The position numbers and the translations under genes were made by a program. Of a stretch of 64,000 bases of DNA, positions 25,895 through 34,128 are shown piece after piece. Origin of the DNA: Emticicia sp. C21. Its GTDB lineage: Bacteria > Bacteroidota > Bacteroidia > Cytophagales > Spirosomataceae. The stretch is taken from contig NZ_QVMT01000003.1 in the NCBI RefSeq assembly GCF_003418935.1, positions 62,001 through 126,000 on the forward strand, given 5' to 3'. The notes under the pieces are model-generated. The model worked only from the letters and a program-made list of their open reading frames with translations. It made no database searches and had not been told where the DNA came from. Numbering within the stretch: position 1 is the first letter of the stretch; each line of letters opens with the position of its first letter.

Positions 25895-26827
25895 ATGCGA
25901 TTTTATTTTTTATCTAAAGCAGCGTTATTCGGAGCAATGGGCTGCTTCTTCATGGCTTGTTCAAGCAAAGTAGATTCTGATTTTAAGGCAGAACAATCTG
26001 ACATAGCAGCAGATACTGTTATAGTAGGAGAAAAAGAGGAAACACCAAATACACCTGCCAACCCTGCTGATGCCTCTCAAAGAAAGTTCCTCCGCACAGC
26101 CGACATGCAATTTAAGGTAAAAGATGTCCGGAAATCCTCTGAACAAATCGAAGATCTCACTAATAAATATGGCGGCTTTGTTACTTACTCTCATATGCAC
26201 TCAGATGAACAGGAAAAGAAAACAGTGATTATCAGTGAAGATTCATTGCTAAACATAAGTTTAGTAACTGTAGAAAATGATATTATTATCAGAGTACCCA
26301 ATCAGCATTTACCAAGCATACTGAAAGAATTGAATAGCATGATGCTATATGTAGACTACCGCACTATCAAGGCAGAAGACGTTAGGCTGCAAATATTATC
26401 GAATGATTTAGCTAATAAACGACAGGAGAAATTTGTAGACCGCAATCAGAGCGTACATAAGGATAGAAAAGAGAATATAGGCACGGCCGTAGAAGCAGAA
26501 GAAACTCTGCTAGACCACCAGACAGTGGCCGATAATCATAAAATCCAGAACCTGAGCCTGCAAGACCAGGTAGATTTCAGTACACTTACCATTAAGCTAT
26601 ATCAGGCTGCATTTCTGAGTAAAGTAATGGTTGAAAATCGCCAGCATATTGATAATTACAGACCTAATGTTTTTATGCGCATCTGGGATTCTGTGAAAAC
26701 GGGGTGGATGTTTTTGGAGGATGTGATTGTGATATTGATGAGATTGTGGGTGTTTATTTTGTTAGGTGGAGTAGGAGTTTTCTATTGGCAGTCTAGGAAG
26801 AAAACTCAGGATGTGATTAAGAGTTGA
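25895..26827 (+). CDS. DUF4349 domain lipoprotein
   Basis: A 310-residue protein with a lipobox ending at C22 (GCFFMACSSK). The central part matches DUF4349: RKFLRTADMQFKVKDVRKSS, then EQIEDLTNKYGGFVTYSH, VRVP-like IIRVPNQHLPSILKELNSM, and a coiled-coil segment (DLANKRQEKFVDRNQS). One C-terminal membrane helix (VIVILMRLWVFILLGGVGVF) is followed by a short basic tail. It is anchored at both ends, a typical DUF4349 layout; the function is unknown, possibly envelope stress sensing. I start at ATG 25895; a TTG at 25865 is in frame. Confidence 0.82.
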   Translation: MRFYFLSKAALFGAMGCFFMACSSKVDSDFKAEQSDIAADTVIVGEKEETPNTPANPADASQRKFLRTADMQFKVKDVRKSSEQIEDLTNKYGGFVTYSHMHSDEQEKKTVIISEDSLLNISLVTVENDIIIRVPNQHLPSILKELNSMMLYVDYRTIKAEDVRLQILSNDLANKRQEKFVDRNQSVHKDRKENIGTAVEAEETLLDHQTVADNHKIQNLSLQDQVDFSTLTIKLYQAAFLSKVMVENRQHIDNYRPNVFMRIWDSVKTGWMFLEDVIVILMRLWVFILLGGVGVFYWQSRKKTQDVIKS

Positions 26828-26865
26828 TCAATACTGTTAATACGGATTCTGTTATTTCTTTTATT

Positions 26866-26969
26866 GTGAAACATCGTGGCCGTCGTGTACATTGTGGCAA
26901 AATAAAATATTTCCGAAAAGTTGCCGCAAAGTACACAAGGGACACGGGGACGCCCAGTCAATGTTTCAC
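26866..26969. repeat. Imperfect inverted repeat bounded by GTGAAACAT
   Basis: gtgaaacat (26866-26874) and atgtttcac (26961-26969) bound an imperfect hairpin. Matching inner words are tgtacattgtggcaa on the left and ttgccgcaaagtaca on the right. The right arm is longer by about a dozen bases. It sits between convergent genes and may work as a bidirectional transcript end. Confidence 0.55.
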
Positions 26970-26998
26970 TATTTATTCTTTGCAGAGTAGCCATCTAG

Positions 26999-27550
26999 TT
27001 AATATTCCAAAGGTGGCCCAACCACCTGCATGTCATGGTTAGTAAATAGTTTAGCGCCTTCCTGTGGAGATGGTTCTCCCTTGATTGTTCCTATGCTGCG
27101 AAAGAAATCTTCCATTTTTCCAGATGGTTGGAATAGAAAGAACATCTGCCCTTTATCGCTCGTTTGGGCAAAAGTATGAGGTACCTTACGAGGTAGAAAA
27201 ATCGTGTCTCCACCTTTAAGCGTATACTTTTCTTCTCCTACCTGAAAGAGATATTCACCTGATACCACAAAGAATATCTCATCCTGATTTGGATGAATGT
27301 GTAGTGGCGGCCCACCTTTTTCGTTGCCTACATATTCAAAAACGCTTAATTGCCCGTTGGTATCTTTGGTTGAAACCTTGATATTATTAGGGTTTTTGCC
27401 GTTAACCATCGTTTTCTCATGAAAGCGACTTTCGTTGGCTTTTACAACAAAGCCTTTTTCGGTGCGCTCTTCGGTAAATTCAGATAGTTTTGCTGATGCT
27501 ATAGTGGGAGCGGCTAGTGCCGATGTCAGTAAGAAGTTTCTTCTTTGCAT
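26999..27550 (-). CDS. Exported cupin-domain protein
   Basis: A 183-residue single-domain cupin. The N-terminus MQRRNFLLTSALAAPTIASA has the twin-Arg-Asn/hydrophobic pattern of Tat or Sec signals in Bacteroidota. The cupin motifs are GGPPLHIHPNQDEIFFVVSG and GDTIFLPRKVPHTFAQTS, with the expected metal-binding His, His, Glu and His. I start at ATG 27550; codons up to 27616 are leader. The gene is downstream of an AraC regulator on the same strand (about 80 bp). The substrate is unknown; quercetinase-like or sugar-binding cupins are alternatives. Confidence 0.85.
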   Translation of the reverse strand: MQRRNFLLTSALAAPTIASAKLSEFTEERTEKGFVVKANESRFHEKTMVNGKNPNNIKVSTKDTNGQLSVFEYVGNEKGGPPLHIHPNQDEIFFVVSGEYLFQVGEEKYTLKGGDTIFLPRKVPHTFAQTSDKGQMFFLFQPSGKMEDFFRSIGTIKGEPSPQEGAKLFTNHDMQVVGPPLEY

Positions 27551-27630
27551 AGTTTTAAATGATATGATGCAAAGTTGAGATAAGTACAGAAATGTTTGGT
27601 GGTAAAAAAACGACAACTATTTAAGAATGA

Positions 27631-28467
27631 TTAATATGTATCAGCATCCCCAAAGGCTCTTTCAGGAGAAGATAAATCTATCAAATGAAATTCGTTAGGT
27701 GTTTGTTGGGTAATTGCCTTATAATCTTTTACCAGGTGCTGATAATCGTGGTAACCATATTGGATGGCAATGCTTAACCAATCCAATTTTGGGAATTGGT
27801 TTTTTAAACGAAAGGCATTCTCAAAGCGAATAATCTTCTGATAGTATTTGGGAGATACGCCCATGCGCTCCATAAACTTACGTTCATATTGACGGGTACT
27901 CAGACAAGATTCCTTGGCTAACCAATCAATACTCAGGTTTTTCTCAGTATGCAACATCAGATTACATACTTTATCTAAGGCGTGTATATCAAGTTTGCTT
28001 TGCCTGATTCTTCTGGAAAGAAACGATTCTATACACTCAATCATGGAACTGACATGAACTGCTCCTGCCAGCCTTTCGTTTATTTCTTTTAGCTCAGCCG
28101 CCGGAAAAACTGTTTCAGCATCAACATAGGCATTGGTAATTTCATAAGAGGGAATACCTGTAAGCCGATACAAAGCACCCGGACGAAACACTATCTGAAA
28201 CAGCAAAAAATCTCTCCCTACATAGCGGTTACTTACTTCATTTTGCTGTCCGAACAAGACAGATTGCAGATTTGAAAATGTTTTACCGCTACTAATATAT
28301 TTAACGGTTTCGGTATCTTTTGGATAAAAACTCAGACAATGCTCGGGGCGAGGTGGATAAGGTTTAGGTGGGATAGAACTAATATCAGTAAACTGAAAAT
28401 CTACCACCCGATAAGTACGGACAATATTGTTCAATGCCTGACCTGGTGGAAAGAAATACAGCCCCAT
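27631..28467 (-). CDS. AraC family transcriptional regulator
   Basis: A 278-residue regulator. The C-terminal 100 residues form a double helix-turn-helix: SIDWLAKESCLSTRQYERKF, then GVSPKYYQKIIRFENAFRLK and the second HTH with AIQYGYHDYQHLVKDYK, ending in QTPNEFH. The N-terminal 150 residues resemble the DUF6597-type sensory domain seen in Bacteroidota AraC proteins (YFFPPGQALNNIVRTYRV). It lies immediately upstream of the cupin gene on the same strand, so it plausibly controls that gene and itself. The effector is unknown. Confidence 0.88.
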   Translation of the reverse strand: MGLYFFPPGQALNNIVRTYRVVDFQFTDISSIPPKPYPPRPEHCLSFYPKDTETVKYISSGKTFSNLQSVLFGQQNEVSNRYVGRDFLLFQIVFRPGALYRLTGIPSYEITNAYVDAETVFPAAELKEINERLAGAVHVSSMIECIESFLSRRIRQSKLDIHALDKVCNLMLHTEKNLSIDWLAKESCLSTRQYERKFMERMGVSPKYYQKIIRFENAFRLKNQFPKLDWLSIAIQYGYHDYQHLVKDYKAITQQTPNEFHLIDLSSPERAFGDADTY

Positions 28468-28602
28468 ATGATTAATGATAGCAGGTTTAATTGATAGCCT
28501 GATAGATAAAACCTACGCAAGGTATTGAACTAAACTGGAAAATAATGGAATATAAGACGTATTTTACTAAGTGGGAAATATAAGTACTATTCCAAGATTG
28601 TC

Positions 28603-28634
28603 TTGCACATTCAAGCGATTTTCTTGTAACTTCG
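28603..28634 (+). promoter_or_regulatory. Bacteroidota-type promoter of fabH
   Basis: TTG at 28603-28605, a 21-bp spacer and TAACTTCG at 28627-28634, one mismatch from TAnnTTTG. Predicted leader of about 18-20 nt before the ATG at 28660. Confidence 0.6.
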
Positions 28635-28659
28635 TGGCTGGATTCAAACAGCAACAAAT

Positions 28660-29715
28660 ATGGTCAATTCAAAAATAGCAGGTATCGGTTTTTATGTACC
28701 TGAGCAGGTAGTTACTAATGCAGATTTAATGAAGGTTATGGATACTTCTGACGAGTGGATACAGGAGCGTTCGGGCATTAAAGAAAGAAGATACGGCAAG
28801 AAACACGAAGAAACACCCACCACGATGGCGGCAAACGCTGCCAGAATCGCATGCGAAAGAGCGGGCATCAAACCGGAAGAAATAGATTTTATTGTATTCG
28901 CTACCCTAAGTCCTGACTATTATTTTCCGGGTTGTGGTGTGCTATTACAACGTGAGTTAGGTATCACCCAAAAAGAAATGGGGGCTATTGATATCAGAAA
29001 TCAATGTTCGGGTTTCATTTATTCACTTTCGGTAGCCGACCAGTTTATTAAAACCGGTATGTATAAAAATATACTGGTCGTAGGCTCTGAGATGCACTCA
29101 ATGGGTCTTGATTTCACCACCCGGGGGCGTAATGTAGCGGTTCTTTTCGGTGACGGCGCAGGAGCAGTAGTGCTACAACCTACTACTGAAGAGGGTAAAG
29201 GTATACTGACCACACATTTGCATTCAGATGGTACTTATGCAGAAGAATTGGCCTTGATTAGCCCTGGTAGCCACGGAGGGAAACATTTAGGTAAAGAGCA
29301 ATTCGGTTTCCCTGATGCTTTGTATGGAGAAATCTTTGTCTATGAAGACCTAATTGAAAATAAGACTTATTACCCGAATATGAACGGACAATTAGTGTTC
29401 AAAACAGCAGTTACAAAGTTCCCTGAGGTAATTATGGAAGCATTGAATAAAGTAGGCTTAACGCCTGCTGATATAGACTTGCTGGTACCACATCAGGCCA
29501 ATCTACGTATTGCCCAGTTCGTGCAAAAGACTTTAAGATTACCAGACGACAAGGTATACAACAATATCATGAAATACGGTAATACCACAGCGGCCTCTAT
29601 TCCAATCGCTCTATGCGAAGCCTGGGAAGCAGGCAAAGTAAAAGATGGCGACCTGGTATGTCTGGCTGCCTTTGGTAGTGGCTTTACATGGGGCTCGGCG
29701 TTGATTAGATGGTAG
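28660..29715 (+). CDS. fabH: 3-oxoacyl-ACP synthase III (KAS III)
   Basis: A 351-residue thiolase-fold condensing enzyme. The catalytic triad is intact: C116 in RNQCSGFIYSL, H278 in VPHQANLRI and N308 in YGNTTAASIP. The C-terminal GSGFTWGSALIRW is the classic FabH ending. It condenses acyl-CoA with malonyl-ACP to start fatty-acid synthesis. The protein is about 20-25 residues longer than E. coli FabH, with the extra length mainly around SPGSHGGKHLGKEQFGFPDA (200-220); Bacteroidota have such KASIII paralogues. No fab/acp genes adjoin, so this may be a secondary copy. Confidence 0.88.
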   Translation: MVNSKIAGIGFYVPEQVVTNADLMKVMDTSDEWIQERSGIKERRYGKKHEETPTTMAANAARIACERAGIKPEEIDFIVFATLSPDYYFPGCGVLLQRELGITQKEMGAIDIRNQCSGFIYSLSVADQFIKTGMYKNILVVGSEMHSMGLDFTTRGRNVAVLFGDGAGAVVLQPTTEEGKGILTTHLHSDGTYAEELALISPGSHGGKHLGKEQFGFPDALYGEIFVYEDLIENKTYYPNMNGQLVFKTAVTKFPEVIMEALNKVGLTPADIDLLVPHQANLRIAQFVQKTLRLPDDKVYNNIMKYGNTTAASIPIALCEAWEAGKVKDGDLVCLAAFGSGFTWGSALIRW

Positions 29716-29720
29716 AAGAG

Positions 29721-29811
29721 ATTGAGTGATAGAGTGAATTAGTGATTAAAAATGAAGAATAGCGATTTTAAACTATAATCACTCATTCACTCAATCGCTA
29801 AATCACTCAAT
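29721..29811. repeat. Inverted octanucleotide array, locus 1
   Basis: Left arm 29721-29748 reads as 8-mers attgagtg, atagagtg, aattagtg, then atta. The right arm 29776-29811, reverse complemented, reads attgagtg, atttagcg, attgagtg, aatgagtg, atta. The arms differ by one octamer unit (3 versus 4). It lies between convergent genes and forms a long hairpin. Confidence 0.8.
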
Positions 29812-29842
29812 ATATTTTTTTTACAAAAGTCATTTTAGAATC

Positions 29843-30595
29843 TTATTGCATGAGCATCATAGCATCGAGGCTTACCTGAATATCATCTCTTACCTTCTTG
29901 ATGCTATAATTCATTGGGTAATACCCTGCCTTCTCAAACTTGGTCGGTAACGGCAAAAGCTTATTTACATTCGGGCTTCCTTTCAAAAACTCATGGGCTA
30001 TCATCGGCTCAATAAATGTCATTTTCCCGTCATAAGAGCCATAGATTAAGGTTTCAGTAAACTTGCCTGTTCCTGCTAGTTCAGGTGATTTTGGATCGGC
30101 CCAGTGAACACCCATCGCAGGTACACCAGCCGGAAGACGGATATAGCCATTAGGTATAAACCCAGCCGGAGGAAGATTATCAAACTTGGCAGGTGCCATT
30201 GGATAAGGAGGAATCGCCTCACGTTCAGCCTGAGACTGAATGTAGAAATGCATATCAAAATGCGCAACATCGTAAGTACCCGGAGGTTCATGACCCGTAT
30301 GCAGATAATCAATCATGATGTGGCTGAAAGGCGTTTTGCCTACTGCCTGAGTTGGTAAAGCTAATACTAAAGCTACACCAGTGTGAGGGATGTTGTCGAG
30401 CGCTCCTTTGGTAAGCGTAATACCGATAGACAGTGGTTTGTTGTCGGCTGCAAAGGTTACCCATGAGTAGGCTTTGCCATTGCCTAAAGTTTGTTCAGTG
30501 CCTTTGTAGGTTGGGTTACCCGGAGCTTCTTCGTTTTTCTCGCAGCCCATCAGTAATACAAACGCTACCAGCGTTAAGGTAAGAAGGTGTTTCAT
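29843..30595 (-). CDS. Lipoprotein, DUF5602/TTHB210-like
   Basis: A 250-residue lipoprotein (lipobox LMGCEK, C18). The mature domain has several His-containing motifs: SHIMIDYLHTGHEPPG, YDVAHFDMHFYIQS and GVHWADPKSPEL, suggesting a metal site. The pattern of HFDMHFY and MGVHW, plus FIEPMIAHEFL, fits the TTHB210-like (DUF5602) proteins as I remember them; no function is established. It is probably attached to the inner face of the outer membrane. It converges on fabH across the octamer array. Confidence 0.62.
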   Translation of the reverse strand: MKHLLTLTLVAFVLLMGCEKNEEAPGNPTYKGTEQTLGNGKAYSWVTFAADNKPLSIGITLTKGALDNIPHTGVALVLALPTQAVGKTPFSHIMIDYLHTGHEPPGTYDVAHFDMHFYIQSQAEREAIPPYPMAPAKFDNLPPAGFIPNGYIRLPAGVPAMGVHWADPKSPELAGTGKFTETLIYGSYDGKMTFIEPMIAHEFLKGSPNVNKLLPLPTKFEKAGYYPMNYSIKKVRDDIQVSLDAMMLMQ

Positions 30596-30956
30596 AATAC
30601 GTGAAATAATTTATTAGATTGGAAAATGATTTATAAACGGTAACAGGCAGACGACGAGATAATGCAAAGTTGGTGAAATTTATAAGGTGAACGTTAGCTC
30701 AAATAGAACAATCTTTAACTCATTTTGGACATTCTTATTGAGTGGTAGGATTAAATAGAGGATTCTACAAAACCTTTGTAAGAAACAGTATTTTTACACC
30801 ACTTACATTTAATAATTGCTATAAACTGGAAAAAAAAATAATATACCACAGAATATTTTTTAATAGTATTTGAATTAATATTTTCTGTAAATTGCGCATA
30901 ATCTGAATATTGTTCTAAAAATCTGTAACTAAAAAACTACCGCTCGGCGGCCACTT
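30596..30956. other. A/T-rich upstream region without a gene
   Basis: 361 bp between divergent genes. No credible coding frame. It is strongly A/T-rich apart from the G/C tract at 30939-30954. No clear -33/-7 promoter pair was found. Confidence 0.5.
30939..30954 (+). other. G/C-rich microtract just before a start codon
   Basis: accgctcggcggccac lies in very A/T-rich sequence and ends 2 bp before the ATG at 30957, where the ribosome-binding leader should be. Its reverse complement matches 14 of 15 positions of the tract at 38422 (ggccgccgMgcggt core). Confidence 0.7.
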
Positions 30957-33900
30957 ATGAATCTTCGATTTATACTATTCTTCTTATTAACAACTTCGTT
31001 TCATTCGTATTCACAAAGACTTTTAAAAGACATTGCCTCTTCTGATGCAAGTTCGAATATTAATCAGAGTTTCGTAGATTTTAATAATAATCTGATAAAA
31101 GGCGATACGCTATTCTTTCTGGCTCAGGATACTTCTTTTTTCTATAAACAATATAAAGATATCTGGTTTACAACTGGTACAGCAGCGAGCACAAGGAAAG
31201 TAACCAGTGGGGATTATTATTCATCAAGTTTTTATACCTTTCTGACTTCTTTTAAAGGTAAAGCTTATTTTAAAAACCTATATGAGCCAAATTTATATGC
31301 TGCTGATGGCAATACCATTACGGTTGTAAAGACTTTTAACAATAGTATTATTAAAAAGGCAGGTATTATAAATGGATGGCTCTATGTATTTGTAAGTAAT
31401 AATACCAACAATACTTTAGAACTGTGGAAAACTGACGGCACTGAAGCCAACACAAGTAAAATAACCGATGTGTATAGCGGTACACATTTCTTTTATGATA
31501 CGCTATATGAAAGCAATTTTTTAAGTACAGGAGAAAAAATTTATTTTAAGCTTACAACTGATGCTTATGACAACGAACCATGGGTTACAGACGGAACCTC
31601 AAATGGTACCAGACTATTAAAAAATACAGTCAATGGACCAAGTTTACTTAAGGACTTTAAGAAGGTGGGTAATACCGTCTTTTTTTGTGCTTATAACACC
31701 ATTAATCAATCTAAATTATGGAAAACCGATGGCACTGAAGCAGGAACGGTTGTGGTTGCTGACGCCATTGATGGCAATCAGAATTATAATCCCCAGACTA
31801 GTATAAGCTATAACAATGAATTGTATTTTATAGCAAACGATAATAAATTCTATAAAACTGATGGGAGTACCATCACATTAGTACGAGATAATCTAACAGT
31901 ATTGCATAATCAACTGATGTTGGGAGATATTGTAAAAATGAATGATCTGATGTATTTCATCAGAAAGAATGCTTTTGATTTCGAACTATGGAAAAGTGAT
32001 GGAACAAACAACGGCACACAAAAGATTAAAACAATCCTGATGACCCCCTATAATAATTATATGAACATCAGAATTCTTGCCGGAACTTCAAAAATATACT
32101 TTCAATTGGCAGTGACCAGTGGTGGGGTATTTGAAAATATTACCCAGCACTGGGTAAGCGATGGCACTGCTGAGGGAACTATCAATATCAGTACGCTGAA
32201 TCCTATTTTTTCTAATGGTTCTTATAATGATCAACTGGCTGTTGTTGGTGATACCTATTATTTTACTGCCTATGACGCCCTCAACGGTTTTGAGTTATGG
32301 AAATCTAATGGTACACCGATAGGTACCATGATGGTGAAGAATATCAACCAAAGTGTCACTTCTTCTGCTCCGGCACAGTTTGTAGCGTTCAATGATGAAG
32401 TCTATTTCACGGCTGATGATATAAAACATGGACGTGAAATCTGGAAAACAGATGGTGCCTCTGCCAATACTACGCTGGTAGCAGATTTGAATGCGAGTTC
32501 TATTTCTGATATAAATTATTCCTCTGACGTTTCAGGGATGATTGCCTATAATGATGTAATTATTGCGCAAATTACTCATCAGTTAGTGAAGTTTAACAAA
32601 ACTATGCCTCCAACAGTTTTTTTTGTTTCAACTCATGGAAATCCAAAGAACCCTGAATTTACCAGATTTAATAATAAAATTTATTATAAGGGCTGGGTTA
32701 ATGATAATAACCCCGGAGGCGGAGGCTATGAACTTTTTGCAACTGATGGCACTGATGCTGGTACCGCTAAAGTGAAAGATTTTAGTAACTATTATTTAGG
32801 CGGAGATCCGAGTAACCTGCTGGTTTGGGACGGCTTATTATATTTCATAACAGAAGATAATACCAAAATATGGAAAAGTGATGGAACCGAAATAGGTACA
32901 GTTTTAGTAAAAAACCTTACGGGGGGTACTATTAAATCAAAATTTTATGAGGCAAACGGTGTGCTGTTATTCCTTTATGAAAGCCCAACCTATGGGCTTG
33001 AATTATGGAAAACCGATGGCACAGAGGCAGGTACTGTTTTGGTAAAAGATATTAATCCGGGTGTAGGAGGGGCTGGCATCACAAATCCGGCTGTGTATAA
33101 TAATAACCTCTTTTTCGTGGCTACTAACGGAAGCAGTTATGCCCTCTACAAGTCTGATGGCACCAGTGCCAATACTCAGGTTTTTAGTAGTGTAATAAGT
33201 ACTAACATACCTGCAGTATTTAAGAACAAACTATTCTTTATCTCCTATGATCCAAACGGTTATGCGTTATGGGCAATAGACGGAAATTCGGCGCCGGTTA
33301 AAATACAGAAATTGACAAGTACTATGCATAATGCGGGTGCTGCTGTATTGATGAATGTGAATGAAGAGATACTTGTTTTTGACGTAGCCCCTAATACCGC
33401 CAGGCACGAATTATGGGCTTCTAATGGTACCACAGCAGGCACAAAACTGGTGAAAATTATCCGGCAAAAAGAATTCAATGATACTTCCATAAGGATTACG
33501 GAATATATTTATAATAACCGTAAACTCTATTTTGCAGTTGATGACGGAATTAATGGGAAAGAACTCTGGATGTGGGATTTCGATTGTCAGGAATTGATGA
33601 CTATCACCAATCCTATCACTCAGGATTATGATTATACAGTTGATAAATATATAGTGGGCAGTAATAAAATTAATGCCAACATAAAAGCGAGTTATAATGC
33701 TAACAAATACATTACGCTCAATCCAGGATTTGAAACAAAAGCAGGTGCCCGTTTTTCGGCTACTATGAATGGCTGTATCGTGGTTGCTACCTCGTCTAAT
33801 TCAAGTTCGAACGAGCCTGTTTTTAAGAATTTCCCTACAAAAGTAGATGCTATGCCAGGTATTATTCAATTTTTGAATAACCCTATAAATGCTGAATTAC

Positions 33901-34034
33901 TATCGGTATATCTATCAGAAAAAGAGAACAATAAAGAACAGAATATAGTCTGGATTTTTGATGAATCGCCGGATAAATATATCTTAAAAATGCATGTAAA
34001 TGAGAAAGAGTATATAGGTTATCTTAACAAATAG
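30957..34034 (+). CDS. Large exported protein with ELWKTDGT repeats and 3-coathanger domain
   Basis: A 1025-residue exported protein (signal peptide FILFFLLTTSFHSYS). From about residue 50 to 870 it contains many copies of the beta-propeller-like ELWK-[TS]-DGT-x-x-GT-x-x-V-x-[DN] repeat, spaced 45-60 residues; clear cores occur near 155, 260, 445, 690 and 820. Residues about 880-940 (IVGSNKINANIKASYNANKY, then ITLNPGFETKAGARFSATMN) match the 3-coathanger stack domain. The last 80 residues are charged and do not show a clear type IX sorting domain. It is probably a surface or secreted protein. The G/C tract adjoining its start codon is unusual. Confidence 0.75.
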   Translation: MNLRFILFFLLTTSFHSYSQRLLKDIASSDASSNINQSFVDFNNNLIKGDTLFFLAQDTSFFYKQYKDIWFTTGTAASTRKVTSGDYYSSSFYTFLTSFKGKAYFKNLYEPNLYAADGNTITVVKTFNNSIIKKAGIINGWLYVFVSNNTNNTLELWKTDGTEANTSKITDVYSGTHFFYDTLYESNFLSTGEKIYFKLTTDAYDNEPWVTDGTSNGTRLLKNTVNGPSLLKDFKKVGNTVFFCAYNTINQSKLWKTDGTEAGTVVVADAIDGNQNYNPQTSISYNNELYFIANDNKFYKTDGSTITLVRDNLTVLHNQLMLGDIVKMNDLMYFIRKNAFDFELWKSDGTNNGTQKIKTILMTPYNNYMNIRILAGTSKIYFQLAVTSGGVFENITQHWVSDGTAEGTINISTLNPIFSNGSYNDQLAVVGDTYYFTAYDALNGFELWKSNGTPIGTMMVKNINQSVTSSAPAQFVAFNDEVYFTADDIKHGREIWKTDGASANTTLVADLNASSISDINYSSDVSGMIAYNDVIIAQITHQLVKFNKTMPPTVFFVSTHGNPKNPEFTRFNNKIYYKGWVNDNNPGGGGYELFATDGTDAGTAKVKDFSNYYLGGDPSNLLVWDGLLYFITEDNTKIWKSDGTEIGTVLVKNLTGGTIKSKFYEANGVLLFLYESPTYGLELWKTDGTEAGTVLVKDINPGVGGAGITNPAVYNNNLFFVATNGSSYALYKSDGTSANTQVFSSVISTNIPAVFKNKLFFISYDPNGYALWAIDGNSAPVKIQKLTSTMHNAGAAVLMNVNEEILVFDVAPNTARHELWASNGTTAGTKLVKIIRQKEFNDTSIRITEYIYNNRKLYFAVDDGINGKELWMWDFDCQELMTITNPITQDYDYTVDKYIVGSNKINANIKASYNANKYITLNPGFETKAGARFSATMNGCIVVATSSNSSSNEPVFKNFPTKVDAMPGIIQFLNNPINAELLSVYLSEKENNKEQNIVWIFDESPDKYILKMHVNEKEYIGYLNK

Positions 34035-34079
34035 AAAATCTTATTTTACTAAAATCTTTTTAATAAGCCATAGAAACAC

Positions 34080-34107
34080 AATAGCCCCGAAAGAATCCGG
34101 GGCTATT
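34080..34107. terminator. Hairpin between convergent genes
   Basis: aatagccccg (34080-34089) and cggggctatt (34098-34107) form a perfect 10-bp stem with an 8-nt loop, placed 46 bp and 22 bp from two convergent stop codons. T tracts are weak on both sides. Confidence 0.65.
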
Positions 34108-34128
34108 GCTTTATGGAGGGGGTTATTA

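Noticed and set aside
29721-29811. CRISPR-like short repeat array
   Set aside because: Units are 8 bp with no unique spacers, and arms are inverted; no cas genes are present.
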